A stretch of DNA of 41,000 nucleotides from Symsagittifera roscoffensis. Taxonomy: Eukaryota; Xenacoelomorpha; Acoela; Convolutidae. The DNA is taken from NCBI RefSeq assembly GCF_963678635.1, contig NW_026971396.1, forward strand, positions 1 through 41,000, written 5' to 3'. Below are positions 32,281-41,000 of this stretch, piece after piece. Numbering within the stretch: the stretch's first letter is position 1; the number at the start of each line of letters is the position of its first letter. Under the pieces are notes generated by a model. It was not told the origin of the DNA. It did not search any database and saw only the letters and a program-made list of their open reading frames with translations. A program made the position numbers and the translations under genes.

Positions 32281-32987
32281 TTGTATGGTGAGCATTTTTT
32301 TCAAAAAAAAATTAATTCAGTTTTTTTGTCACCAGTCTGTTAAACTGTTCTCAAAAGCCGCAGAAATAGTTTAATTTCTTTTCAATTGTTTTCGATAACG
32401 TATGAAAATTGTATGACAAGCATTTTCTCCACCATACACTTGATGTATGGAATCGTATGATAATGCTTTTTGTTGAATGGAGTTGTATGAGAAACATTAT
32501 CGGTGTGTGGAGGTCAACCCATCTATTCTGCCGCAAAGCCGTTTATTCATACAAAATTTTTCTATACTAAAAGTACCAGATCTCCCACACCAAACAAACA
32601 AAAAATTTGACAAAGAACTGGCATTTCACACAACAAAAAACGGCAATAAAGTTACTTACAATCACTGCAGACAAATTTGAATACCTATCAAAAGAACGCT
32701 ACTAAAACAATTTTTTTATATCAAAGTTTTTTAAAGAAGGTCAATAATTTATTTAATGGAGGTAAACCCGGGTGGAACCGTGATCAGAAAATATCGAACT
32801 TGAAAGGGAAAGTAAAAAAATTGGAATCTTATCAGAGTTGATTTTTTCTCATATTTATTCTATTTTAAGCTTTAAAAAAGTTGTATTTTGCAAATCATTT
32901 CCAAAAAAGTTTGAACAAATTTGTCTGTACCATTTTCTAACACTTCAAAAAGTAACAAAAGTATGCTGTATTTTTTTAAATTATTTG
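32281..32987. repeat. Satellite-unit flank, copy B (empty site)
   Basis: This is homologous to flank copy A, without the transposon. At the corresponding point (about 32370-32390) the sequence runs through as AATTTCTTTTCAATTGTTTTCG. It sits directly against array A on the left and array B on the right, so the flank plus array were duplicated together. Confidence 0.75.
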
Positions 32988-35500
32988 TCCATGATTTAAA
33001 CTTACAAAAATGGTAAAGCTGAAATTCTTTATATTTTCAGCCAGAGAAGAGTAAATTTAACTTAAAAAGCAATGGCTTCTCATCTCCACTAACCTCGCAA
33101 GAACACCAGTATAATATAGATAATTTGTAAGGCTGAAACTATTAAAGTTTCAGCCAGAGAAGAAGAAATTTAACTTGGAAAGCAGATGATCCTCCTCTCC
33201 TCTAACCTCGCAAGAATAACAGTAAGAATTAGATAAATTGTAAGGCTGAAACTATTTGTAGTTTCAGCTAGAGAAGAATAAGTTTAAGTTAAAAAGCAGT
33301 TGCTTCTTATCTCCTCTAGCCTCGCAAGAACACCACTATGATATAGATAAATTGTAAGGCAGCATCTGTATAAAATTTCAGCCAGAGAAGAATAAATTTA
33401 ACTTGAAAAGCAGTTGCTCCTCCTCTCCTCTTACCTCGCAAGAATACCAGTACACATTAGTACTAACCAATCATGATCCATGACTTAAACTTATAAAAAA
33501 TTGTAAGGCTGAAACTATTTATAGTTTCAGCCAGAGAAGAATATATTTAACTTTGAAAGCAGTTGCTCTTCTTCTCCTCTACTCTCACAAAAATACCAGA
33601 ATATTTTAAATAAATAATTTATAAGGCTTAAACTTGTTATTGTTTCAGCCAGAGAAGAATAAATTTAAAGTAGAAAACAGTTGCTCCTGCTCTTATCTAA
33701 CCTCGAAAGAATAGCAGTTTATGTTAGAAATTACCAATCATGGTCTATGACCTAAACTTACAACTGTTGTAGAGCTGAAACTTTTTATAGTTTCAGCCAG
33801 AGAAGAATAAATAAAAATTAGAAAGCAGTTGCTCCTACTCTCCTCCAACCTCGCAAGAATACCAGTATAGGTTAGATAATTTGTAAGGCTGAAGCTCTTT
33901 ATATTTTAAGCCAGAAAAAAATAAACTTAAAATAGAAAGCAGTTGCTCCTCTTCTCTTCTAACCCTGCAAGAATACCAGTATTTATTGGAGTTAACCAAC
34001 CAAGATCAATGACTTAAACTTACAACAATTTATATGGCTGAAACTTTTTATAGTTTCAGCCAGAGAAGAACAAATGCAAATTAGAAAGCAGTTGCTTCTC
34101 CTCTCTCCTAACCTGGCAACAATACCAGTTTATATTCGATACTTTGTAAAGCTGAATCTATTCATAGTTTCAGCCAGAGAAGAATATATTTAAATTAGAA
34201 AGCAGTTGCTCCTCCTCTCCTCTAGCCTCGCAAGAGTACCAGTATATGTTAGATAACTTGTGAGGCTGAAACTAGTCATAGTTTTCCAGGGAGAATAAAT
34301 TTAAATTAGAAAGCAGTTGCTCCTCTTTTCCAATAAGCTCGCAAGAATGCCAGTATATATTAGATAATTTCTAAGGCTGAAAATAGTTTTTGTTACAGCC
34401 AGAGAAGAATAAATTTAACTTTGAAAGCAGTTGCTCCTCTTCTCCTCTACTCTCACAAAAATACCAGAATATTTTAAATAAATAATTTATAAGGCTTAAA
34501 CTTGTTATTGTTTCAGCCAGAGAAGAATAAATTTAAAGTAGAAAACAGTTGCTCCTGCTCTCATCTAACCTCGAAAGAATAGCAGTTTATGTTAGAAATT
34601 ACCAATCATGGTCTATGACCTAAACTTACAACTGTTGTAGAGCTGAAACTTTTTATAGTTTCAGCCAGAGAAGAATAAATAAAAATTAGAAAGCAGTTGC
34701 TCCTACTCTCCTCTAACCTCGCAAGAATACCAGTATAGGTTAGATAATTTGTAAGGCTGAAGCTCTTTATATTTTAAGCCAGAAAAAAATAAACTTAAAA
34801 TAGAAAGCAGTTGCTCCTCTTCTCTTCTAACCCTGCAAGAATACCAGTATTTATTGGAGTTAACCAACCAAGATCAATGACTTAAACTTACAACAATTTA
34901 TATGGCTGAAACTTTTTATAGTTTCAGCCAGAGAAGAACAAATGCAAATTAGAAAGCAGTTGCTTCTCCTCTCTCCTAACCTGGCAACAATACCAGTTTA
35001 TATTCGATACTTTGTAAAGCTGAATCTATTCATAGTTTCAGCCAGAGAAGAATATATTTAAATTAGAAAGCAGTTGCTCCTCCTCTCCTCTAGCCTCGCA
35101 AGAGTACCAGTATATGTTAGATAACTTGTGAGGCTGAAACTAGTCATAGTTTTCCAGGGAGAATAAATTTAAATTAGAAAGCAGTTGCTCCTCTTTTCCA
35201 ATAAGCTCGCAAGAATGCCAGTATATATTAGATAATTTCTAAGGCTGAAAATAGTTTTTGTTACAGCCAGAGAAGAATAAATTTAAAATGGAGAGCAGTT
35301 ATCCTCCTCTTCTCTAACCTTCCAAGAATACCAGTGTTTATTAGAAGTAACCAATAATGATCCATGACCTAATTTTACAAAAATTTGTAAGGCTGAAACT
35401 ATTTATAATTTCAGCCAGAGAAGAACAATTTTTTCAATTATAAAGCAGTTGCTCTTCCTCTCCTCTAATCTCGCAAGAATACCAGTATATATTAGATCTA
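32988..35500. repeat. LTR-derived satellite, array B
   Basis: The monomer family is the same as array A. Its last monomers continue without a break (...ACCAGTATATATTAGATC, then TATTGAGACTAGG) into the distal part of an LTR that ends at 35653. It contains an 868-bp near-perfect internal duplication. Confidence 0.85.
33581..35290. repeat. 868-bp tandem duplication within array B
   Basis: The block 33581-34420 recurs from 34449 to about 35290 at a constant offset of 868 bases and is nearly identical. It includes the same odd variants (AAGGCTTAAACTTG, GTTTTCCAGGGAGAATAAA). This is a recent unequal-exchange event on top of the older 381-bp pattern. Confidence 0.8.
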
Positions 35501-35653
35501 TTGAGACTAGGAAAAATAAGAGTAAGATTGATATCGGTATTAGACCAAAAAGTTGGGGAATTCTATTCGGCCGAAAACAAGAAAGCGTGACGAACAGTCG
35601 GTGTTCCCTATCCACAATTACTCTATGATAAAGCTACCCCAAACTTAAACTCA
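35500..35653 (+). mobile_element. LTR 3' end adjoining the satellite
   Basis: The sequence TTGAGACTAGGAAAAATAAG through CGGCCGAAAACAAGAAAGCGTGACG and CTCTATGATAAAGC to AAACTCA matches the last 150 bases of the element LTR in the same orientation as the solo LTR at 1678-2057. It ends CA at 35652-35653. The LTR start is not clear: TGGAACCGTGATC near 32770 and TAGAACCGTGATC near 30010 are candidates. Confidence 0.75.
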
Positions 35654-35988
35654 AAATTTATAATTAAGGGTGCGTTTTTTTCCGTCCAATTTCACAAACA
35701 AGCATCGTCCAAGGCGAGTGAGTTGTCGGAATGCGAACATCAATTAAAACGTAAATCAACGTAAATGGATTCTTATTTTTAAATTTTTTTTCTGTGTCGA
35801 AACAAAAACTGTGCTTAGAACAGTTCGTGCTACTTGCACAGTAACGATTAGACTGATTTTTTTTTTAATTTACAAAAAAAATTGAAAACCATTGCGCATT
35901 CGGCCACTCTTTCTGATTATTCCGAGTTCGAACTAAGTATAATAGCAACTGACTTTGGCTATATACTTTGGTAAATAAATGTATTGAG
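35654..35988 (+). other. Intron sequence before exon 3
   Basis: Low-complexity AT-rich sequence with T and A runs. No gene or repeat was recognised. It ends at a weak acceptor (TATTGAG) or, 20 bases later, a better one (TTATGCTTCAG at 36008). Confidence 0.4.
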
Positions 35989-36211
35989 CCGCGGCTCTTA
36001 TGCTTCAGATTTAAGCGATATCACAGGATTGAGCGGAATCGACGTGGCCAAGAAGGAGACTTCATTCCAGCAGGAGCCTCAAGTTCTGATAACGAATTTG
36101 AATGCAAGCAAGATAACGCCCAGCTTCACGAAGAGCAGAAGACTACAGAAGAAGGATGAGAAGTCAATAAGTCATACTGAGTTCAGCGAACCAAGTAGGT
36201 GTTTTAGCAAG
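35989..36211 (+). CDS. Host gene exon 3 (unrecognised Ser/Thr/Lys-rich)
   Basis: There are two possible starts, 35989 after TTGAG (needs phase 2) or 36009 after CTTATGCTTCAG (needs phase 1). Each matches one of the two exon-2 donors, and both give the same frame, containing DLSDITGLSGIDVAKKE and KITPSFTKSRRLQKKDEKS. The donor CAAG|GTGACA at 36211/36212 ends in phase 0, which matches exon 4. GC and codon composition stand out from the surrounding introns. An alternative frame is open over 35968-36159 but then stops and does not fit the splice phases. The product is hydrophilic and probably disordered; no family is recognised. Confidence 0.55.
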
Positions 36212-36433
36212 GTGACAAAATCAAAGTACAGTCACGTTACACACATGTTGCGATTTACTAAGACCACATGATGCAATTTACACACATGTTGCGGTTTACT
36301 TTGTTGAGATTTAGTCACTTCACATTCGCAACCCTTTTGTTTTTTCGCTTTTCTAAAGATCTTTCAGTTTTCAAAGTTCTTCTATTTTTCGATTTTTCGA
36401 TTAGTCTTTATTATTTTTGATTTAATCTTGAAG

Positions 36434-36610
36434 AAAGAAAATGAATCTGATGTTGAGAGAGAGGTATCAACGTTTGAAAAGTACATAGCTGTTCAAGTGC
36501 CAAAATCACTTCTTCAATCTAAAACGAATTTCACTCTTGTTCATCTTCCCGCTTTTTCTGAAACGCACATATCTGATGTCCCTGACTTCTCCGGGTTCAC
36601 TTCTAAGAAA
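36434..36610 (+). CDS. Host gene exon 4 (unrecognised)
   Basis: The acceptor ATTTAATCTTGAAG is at 36433, so intron 3 is only 222 bp. The frame starts at phase 0 as KENESDVEREVSTFEKYIAV and continues through LVHLPAFSETHISDVPDFSG. Candidate donors are AAA|GTAACC at 36610/36611 (phase 0) and C|GTAAGA at 36641/36642 (phase 1). Only the phase-0 choice gives an open frame in exon 5. The protein becomes less basic and more structured-looking here than in exons 1-3. No family is recognised. Confidence 0.5.
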
Positions 36611-36776
36611 GTAACCACGTTGTTACATGTTAACATAAGTCGTAAGAGAATCAACTTGAGTTTAACTAGACACCAGCGCCAACAGCGGTACGTGATGTTC
36701 ATGCTAACTATAACAAGGAACTTGGCATTAATTAATTAGGTAATAACACAACATTAAAAACTCGCATTCAAGTTTA

Positions 36777-37727
36777 GGCGTAAGTAATCGATTATAGCGG
36801 ATTATTATGATGATATTTTGACAATTATAATTGAGTAAGTACCAAAATTAGGTGTTTAAAGGATTTACAAATGGTTGTAATCGTGCTTTTTTCCAAGAGA
36901 TTATAATGGATTATAGTTCTAACAAAAAACCTTTAAAATCAATTATACTAAATTATAATTAATTATAATCTTTTATTTTGCCAAAATTATGTCAATTCAA
37001 AACTATATTTGAATTACATCTTATGGGCTTTCAATTTTGTGTCAAAAAGAAAAACTCTGAAAGAAAAAACTCTTGAACAATTTGGTTCACCTGAACACAA
37101 AGTTTTACCACGAAACAAAAGTTTCATAGAGATCCTTTCATATTAGTGGAAAGGTTCCCGCGTTAGTTGAAAAGTAAACCTTCCGAACCAATCATGAAAC
37201 TAAGTCAATTTGCTGATGTTTTGGTGGTTAAAAAAGCTTAAAATATTCATCACACAGCAATTCTAATGGGAAAGAAATGAAATAGGTTTACATAACTTTG
37301 AATTGAATGGAAAACTTTAAAAACATTTTTTATCATTTTTCATAGGAACCAACGTTTTCAAAAAAAGCACAAAACATAAGCAATTTAAATGCAAATTCTA
37401 AGACAAAATGGACAAACAGAAAGGATTAAAATCAATAATTATCAATTATAATTGATTTTTGTGCAAAACTAAAGAATTAGATATTTGAATAAAAAAATGG
37501 ATCATAATCGATTATAATTGATTTTAAGGGTATCGAAAAAAAAGACGTTTAAAAAATCGATTATATTCGATTATAGTCGATCATAATGGATTATAACAAG
37601 TATAATTTGATTTTCAAAGAAGAGTTTATAATCAATTATTATTTGGTTAAAATCAATTGTTTCTCAACTTTAGTTAGACTGGTCTAGAACCGTAAAAGAA
37701 TCAATTTTTAACGCTTGAAACTACATG
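36777..37727 (+). repeat. Palindrome-rich AT repeat, copy 2 (empty site for the solo LTR)
   Basis: This matches 835-2154 minus the solo LTR. The sequence around 37615-37640 (AAGAAGAGTTTATAATCAATTATT) is the uninterrupted equivalent of the LTR insertion site. TTATAATCGATTATA variants are frequent throughout. There is no coding potential. Confidence 0.7.
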
Positions 37728-38733
37728 CAGGTACGTCGATCGTCATAGTCTCCACTACAACCTCCATGCAACCAACTACAACCTCATGCAATTCAATTGT
37801 TGTAGTTTATGAGAAAAAAGTTTATCAAAAGTTCTCTTTCACGTCATGAAATTTGTACGTCAAAAAATTTTTTGTGCTCACCAATAAAACTGCTATTTTT
37901 TGATTTTTTTCTTGTAAATTATTGAAATTTATTATTGTTTGAAGATGATTAAGAGACTTTTTCCTCTCAAATTTTTCAATTGTACAAATGCTTAACGTAC
38001 ATTTTCACTTATGAAAACTGTGTAAAAACTTTGTGATCAATACAAAATTTCCAAACACAAAAAAATAGTTTAGTTTTCTTTTTAGTCGCTAAACCAGTTT
38101 TTTTAACGAAAACCGTTTTCCAAAAACAATTTTCAGCAGAAAAAAATGCACATAACGTAGTCCACACACAAAAATATCAATGAACTTCTCTGCGATATCA
38201 GAAGTTATTTTTTTCCATTTTAGAAAGTAGCATATCAAATTTCTCTGTCAAAAACCGGCCACGATTTTAAATACTGGATTTTTTGAAAAAAAATTTGTAG
38301 GCATATACATGAAAAATTATTTTTTATAATAATTAGTGAAATTCAACAGTTCAATTCACTTTGGCATCTGTAATTACTGAAATTAAGCTACAACTCTATC
38401 GTTGTGTAATATATTGGTTTTCTCATATCAGAAACATTTTATTTGTTGTTTCTCAGTGCAAAACACAGATTATAAAATGAAGCACACAAAAAAAAGAAAA
38501 CAAAATGCACCTCATACAATTCCATTCTAAGAAAATGAATGGATTTTTAAACTTTTTTAGATAACCATGATCACCCGCAGTGACAAAAATGGATGAAAAT
38601 CTGTTAAACACAGAAAAATCTACAGACTTTCGCAAGTATAGAATCGATTTATCTACAATCATTCTGCCTCATTGTCTCCCCTTGGCTTTTTATAAATCAG
38701 CTTTTTTGGTGATCTAACCTTCGGATTCAATAT

Positions 38734-39620
38734 TCAGAAGATGACATTGGTGACGTCGTCCAATGCACTGTAGATAAAAATCCGTATCTCGACTGGTAAT
38801 AATTTTACTGCTTGAAATCTATTCTTTACCTTTTGCTCAATTAACTCTCCTTGTGGGATGAAATAGGCTGGATTGACGCAATATATCTTGAAATCTGAGC
38901 GCTGTTGGCTTTTTCCCACTTTGACATTTACTAACTTTCGGTTTCCATTTCCTGTCTTGTCCCACACTGTGCATAATGCGAGTACACCGAATTATTCTTC
39001 GTCATTATCGTTATCAAAGCTGTGTATCACGTTTATCTCGTACTGAGTGGAGTCATTAGTACCATCGACATGGTTCAATCCCCGTTTTCTTGCAAGGTTT
39101 TGCGAAAGGTCCTCGACCCGTGCAACTGTTGCAAATAATGTTTCGCGCTGCACAATTCTCTCGATGGTTAGATTTTAACCAGTTTACAAATAATGAAATT
39201 TGTTTCCACGTTGACCCTTGATTTCATTTACTGGTTCTCTTATAACATAACCGGCTTGTTGACCATTTGTCGAGTTTTGCCAGCATTGACTAAACCTGTT
39301 CCCGGATTATTTTGGGAAACCTCGGCTAAATCGTTCGTATAACATTTCAGCTCTCTCCTCACCACTGCAAAGTGCAAAGCTTGCCTCGGTGTGAGGGTTT
39401 CCATATAGAACTGCTTGCAAACATCCTCAATTTTCCAATTAAAATTGAACAGTTCTCCTCTGAAATTTTCTTTTGGAATGTAATTGAAAAGATAACAATT
39501 TCAACAATAATTTACTTGCCAATACTTTTATCCTTTTTGAGAAGTTTTTCTCACTTCCTGGCTTAATACATTTCTTGAGATCACCTAACAAGGGCATCTT
39601 CTTCAGTAATTTCATGACGC
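38734..39620 (-). pseudogene. Antisense coding remnant (unrecognised)
   Basis: On the - strand one frame runs from about 39425 to 38734 with only four stops, spelling NPHTEASFALCSGEERAEML, GYVIREPVNEIKGQRGNKF, ERIVQRETLFATVARVEDL, TVWDKTGNGNRKLVNVKV and YCVNPAYFIPQGELIEQ. The stops are TAA codons near 39326, 39189, 39180 and 38979. Upstream, 39540-39618 reads MKLLKKMPLLGDLKKCI and ends at a possible donor (CAA|GTAAAT). A possible 56-bp intron ends in TTTCAG near 39467. GC content and codon use look coding. It is a decayed gene or exon set opposite to the host gene. The family is not recognised. Confidence 0.5.
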
Positions 39621-40139
39621 CTGAGAGATAGTTATTATTTTTCTGATGAACGTATTTCTCAAAGAGTAGTTTATCTCTTGTTCAACAATTTTTTTGTCAC
39701 GCTATGCGTCTTTAGCCGGAAAAGCTTAGGACTCATTAATCAAACATCTTTGAGTTTTGGTTGCACTGCCATTTTTCATAGTTTCGGTAGATCTGCAGAG
39801 ATTTTGTTGAAAATGGAAATCGGTTGAGATCATCTCTTTCAGTCAGTCCAAAAAAATGTTGTGATAAGTTAATTTGTTTCAGTGCACATAATTTGTTTAT
39901 CGTTTAATTACTGCCCGCAGTGACACAACGGGGAAAAAATAAATCAGTTTTTATCAGAAATTATACAGATTTCAGATCTGCTGTAGTTTTATAAAGTAAA
40001 ACTTTGGTTACGTAGTTTAAATATTTTTTTTTGAATGCATTATGATTTAGCAAAAATTTTATACTAATTATCTTCAATCAAGGTCACAAGACTCTAAAAC
40101 TGTGTTTTTTTCTGTTTCAATTCTTATGAAAACAATGAA

Positions 40140-40325
40140 CAGAAGATTATATACACATTATCCACAGATTATCTAAAGTTTATCTGCATAGTTTTTAATG
40201 ATTATATACAGCTTATAAACAGATTTTAAACAGCCTATTTACAGCTTATAAACAGATAGGACTATAAACAGATTATACACAGAGTTTTTTCAGACCATAT
40301 ACATACTATATACAGATTATACAAT
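40140..40325. repeat. Degenerate short tandem repeat
   Basis: Variants of TATACACAGATTAT and CTTATAAACAGAT recur about every 12-30 bases (at least eight times). The pattern is an eroded minisatellite built on ACAGATTATA. Confidence 0.6.
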
Positions 40326-40685
40326 AATTTTCTTTCACGCCAATCGGATAGAATGAGTATATTGAAATAAAATTATTAGAAAGGTTTTTATTGAAAATTT
40401 TGCACTGATGCTTGATCTGAAAAAAATTTAAATTGCCTATTGTAAATAAGTTGCAGCAAAAAGTAAACTGCTCTATGTTAACTTGTCTTAGTTTCGTTTG
40501 TTGTTTTGTCACGCAATTGCGCATAACACCTTCGTATCCTCATGGTTGATTGTACTGGGTGCTCACCCTCGTCAGACACACCATGAAATGGCTAAATCAA
40601 TAGGGAAGAATACCTTTCCATTTTTTTGTACTTATTTCTCTAGCTCGTGATTGTCGTTTAATAGTCTGTCGTTTTCTCCTCTCAG

Positions 40686-41000
40686 TTCAAAAATTCCATT
40701 CTGTTGGGAGTCAACTTGTTCGATCAATACTTCGAGGAGGGATCGCACAGGTTCACCATCGTTGAAATCGACCATAGAAAGTTAATGCAGCAGGGTCAAT
40801 TTATTTCGGTAAAAGCAATCGACCCTGACTGGGATTTTGGGCGCAAACAGCAGGAACATAACATTTGTTATTCTAGCTCATCCAGTGGCGGATTTAGAAT
40901 CTGTCGGCTTTTTTTTAGGTCAATCAGATTGATTTCCCGAGCTCTTCCAAAGCACTACAAAGACCCTGTTTTTGCTAAAACTTCTGCGCCGCCGGCTCAA
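40686..41000 (+). CDS. Host gene exon 5 (partial; weak cadherin-like pattern)
   Basis: This has the best acceptor in the window (TCGTTTTCTCCTCTCAG at 40685). A phase-0 frame is open from 40686 to the window end, consistent with the exon-4 donor at 36610. It begins FKNSILLGVNLFDQYFEEG. The middle (GQFISVKAIDPDWDF, then ICYSSSSSGGFRI) has the spacing of a cadherin repeat (V-x-A-x-D-x-D ... I-x-Y ... F-x-I). It lacks a clear G-x-N after DxD, so this is a weak resemblance, not a call. The exon may end at AG|GTCAAT (about 40918) or run on. The two other frames contain stops within the first 100 bases or so. Confidence 0.55.

Larger units (their letters stand above)
2411..35988 (+). other. Host intron 2 (about 33.6 kb, repeat-filled)
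   Basis: This is inferred from phase-compatible donor and acceptor sites. It contains the tandem segmental duplication, the giant retroelement, the LTR-derived satellite and a small DNA transposon. I found no other exon consistent with the gene in it, although an exon too short to recognise could be hidden. Confidence 0.45.
36611..40685 (+). other. Host intron 4
   Basis: This runs to the strong acceptor TCGTTTTCTCCTCTCAG. It contains the palindrome-rich repeat copy 2, an antisense coding remnant (38734-39620) and a degenerate short repeat (40140-40325). About 37728-38733, 39621-40139 and 40326-40660 hold nothing I recognise. Confidence 0.45.

Noticed and set aside
30191-35500. Repeat array as a CRISPR
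   Set aside because: Monomers of 114-150 bp are contiguous with no unique spacers, the context is eukaryotic, and no cas genes are present.
35968-36159. Alternative exon-3 frame (FIPAGASSSDNEFECK)
   Set aside because: Stops at 36159 and does not fit the splice phases of exons 2 and 4, unlike the chosen frame.

Overview
This is a 41-kb piece of an AT-rich eukaryotic genome, most likely an invertebrate animal. It has intron-separated exons with GT...AG borders, an envelope-bearing Ty3/gypsy-class retroelement, solo LTRs, a terminal-inverted-repeat transposon and a satellite array. There is no bacterial gene organisation, rRNA or CRISPR. I cannot name the species.

Host gene (+ strand). Five exon-like blocks (1-274, 2272-2410, about 35989-36211, 36434-36610, 40686 to the window end) have splice borders whose phases join into one reading frame rich in Lys, Ser and Asp. 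If this model is right, the window lies inside one gene and nearly everything else sits in its introns. Intron 2 is about 33.6 kb and consists largely of repeats.

Intron 1 (275-2271) holds one copy of a palindrome-rich repeat, interrupted by a solo LTR with TTAT target-site duplications (TSDs). Intron 2 begins with a tandem segmental duplication (units 2482-7375 and 7376-12645) that copied the 3' end of a giant retroelement. The retroelement lies at 7973-26649 on the - strand. It is 18.7 kb with 376-bp LTRs and AGAC TSDs. From its 5' end it carries a long leader, a pre-gag reading frame, gag with a CCHC knuckle, protease, reverse transcriptase, RNase H, integrase with a GPY/F module, a Pro/Ser/Thr-rich and membrane-segment region, an envelope-like frame, and an unrecognised post-env frame. 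All of these carry stops, frameshifts or deletions, so the copy is dead.

From 26.7 to 35.65 kb lies a duplicated unit: a flank of about 0.7 kb plus a satellite of roughly 115-150-bp monomers. The monomers are clearly derived from the internal part of the same LTR, and the array runs directly into an LTR 3' end at 35653. A 1.46-kb non-autonomous transposon with near-terminal 20-bp inverted repeats sits in one flank copy; the other copy is the empty site.

Intron 4 (36611-40685) holds a second copy of the palindrome-rich repeat, an antisense decayed coding region and a degenerate short repeat. All coordinates come from reading by eye. Percentages are hand counts.
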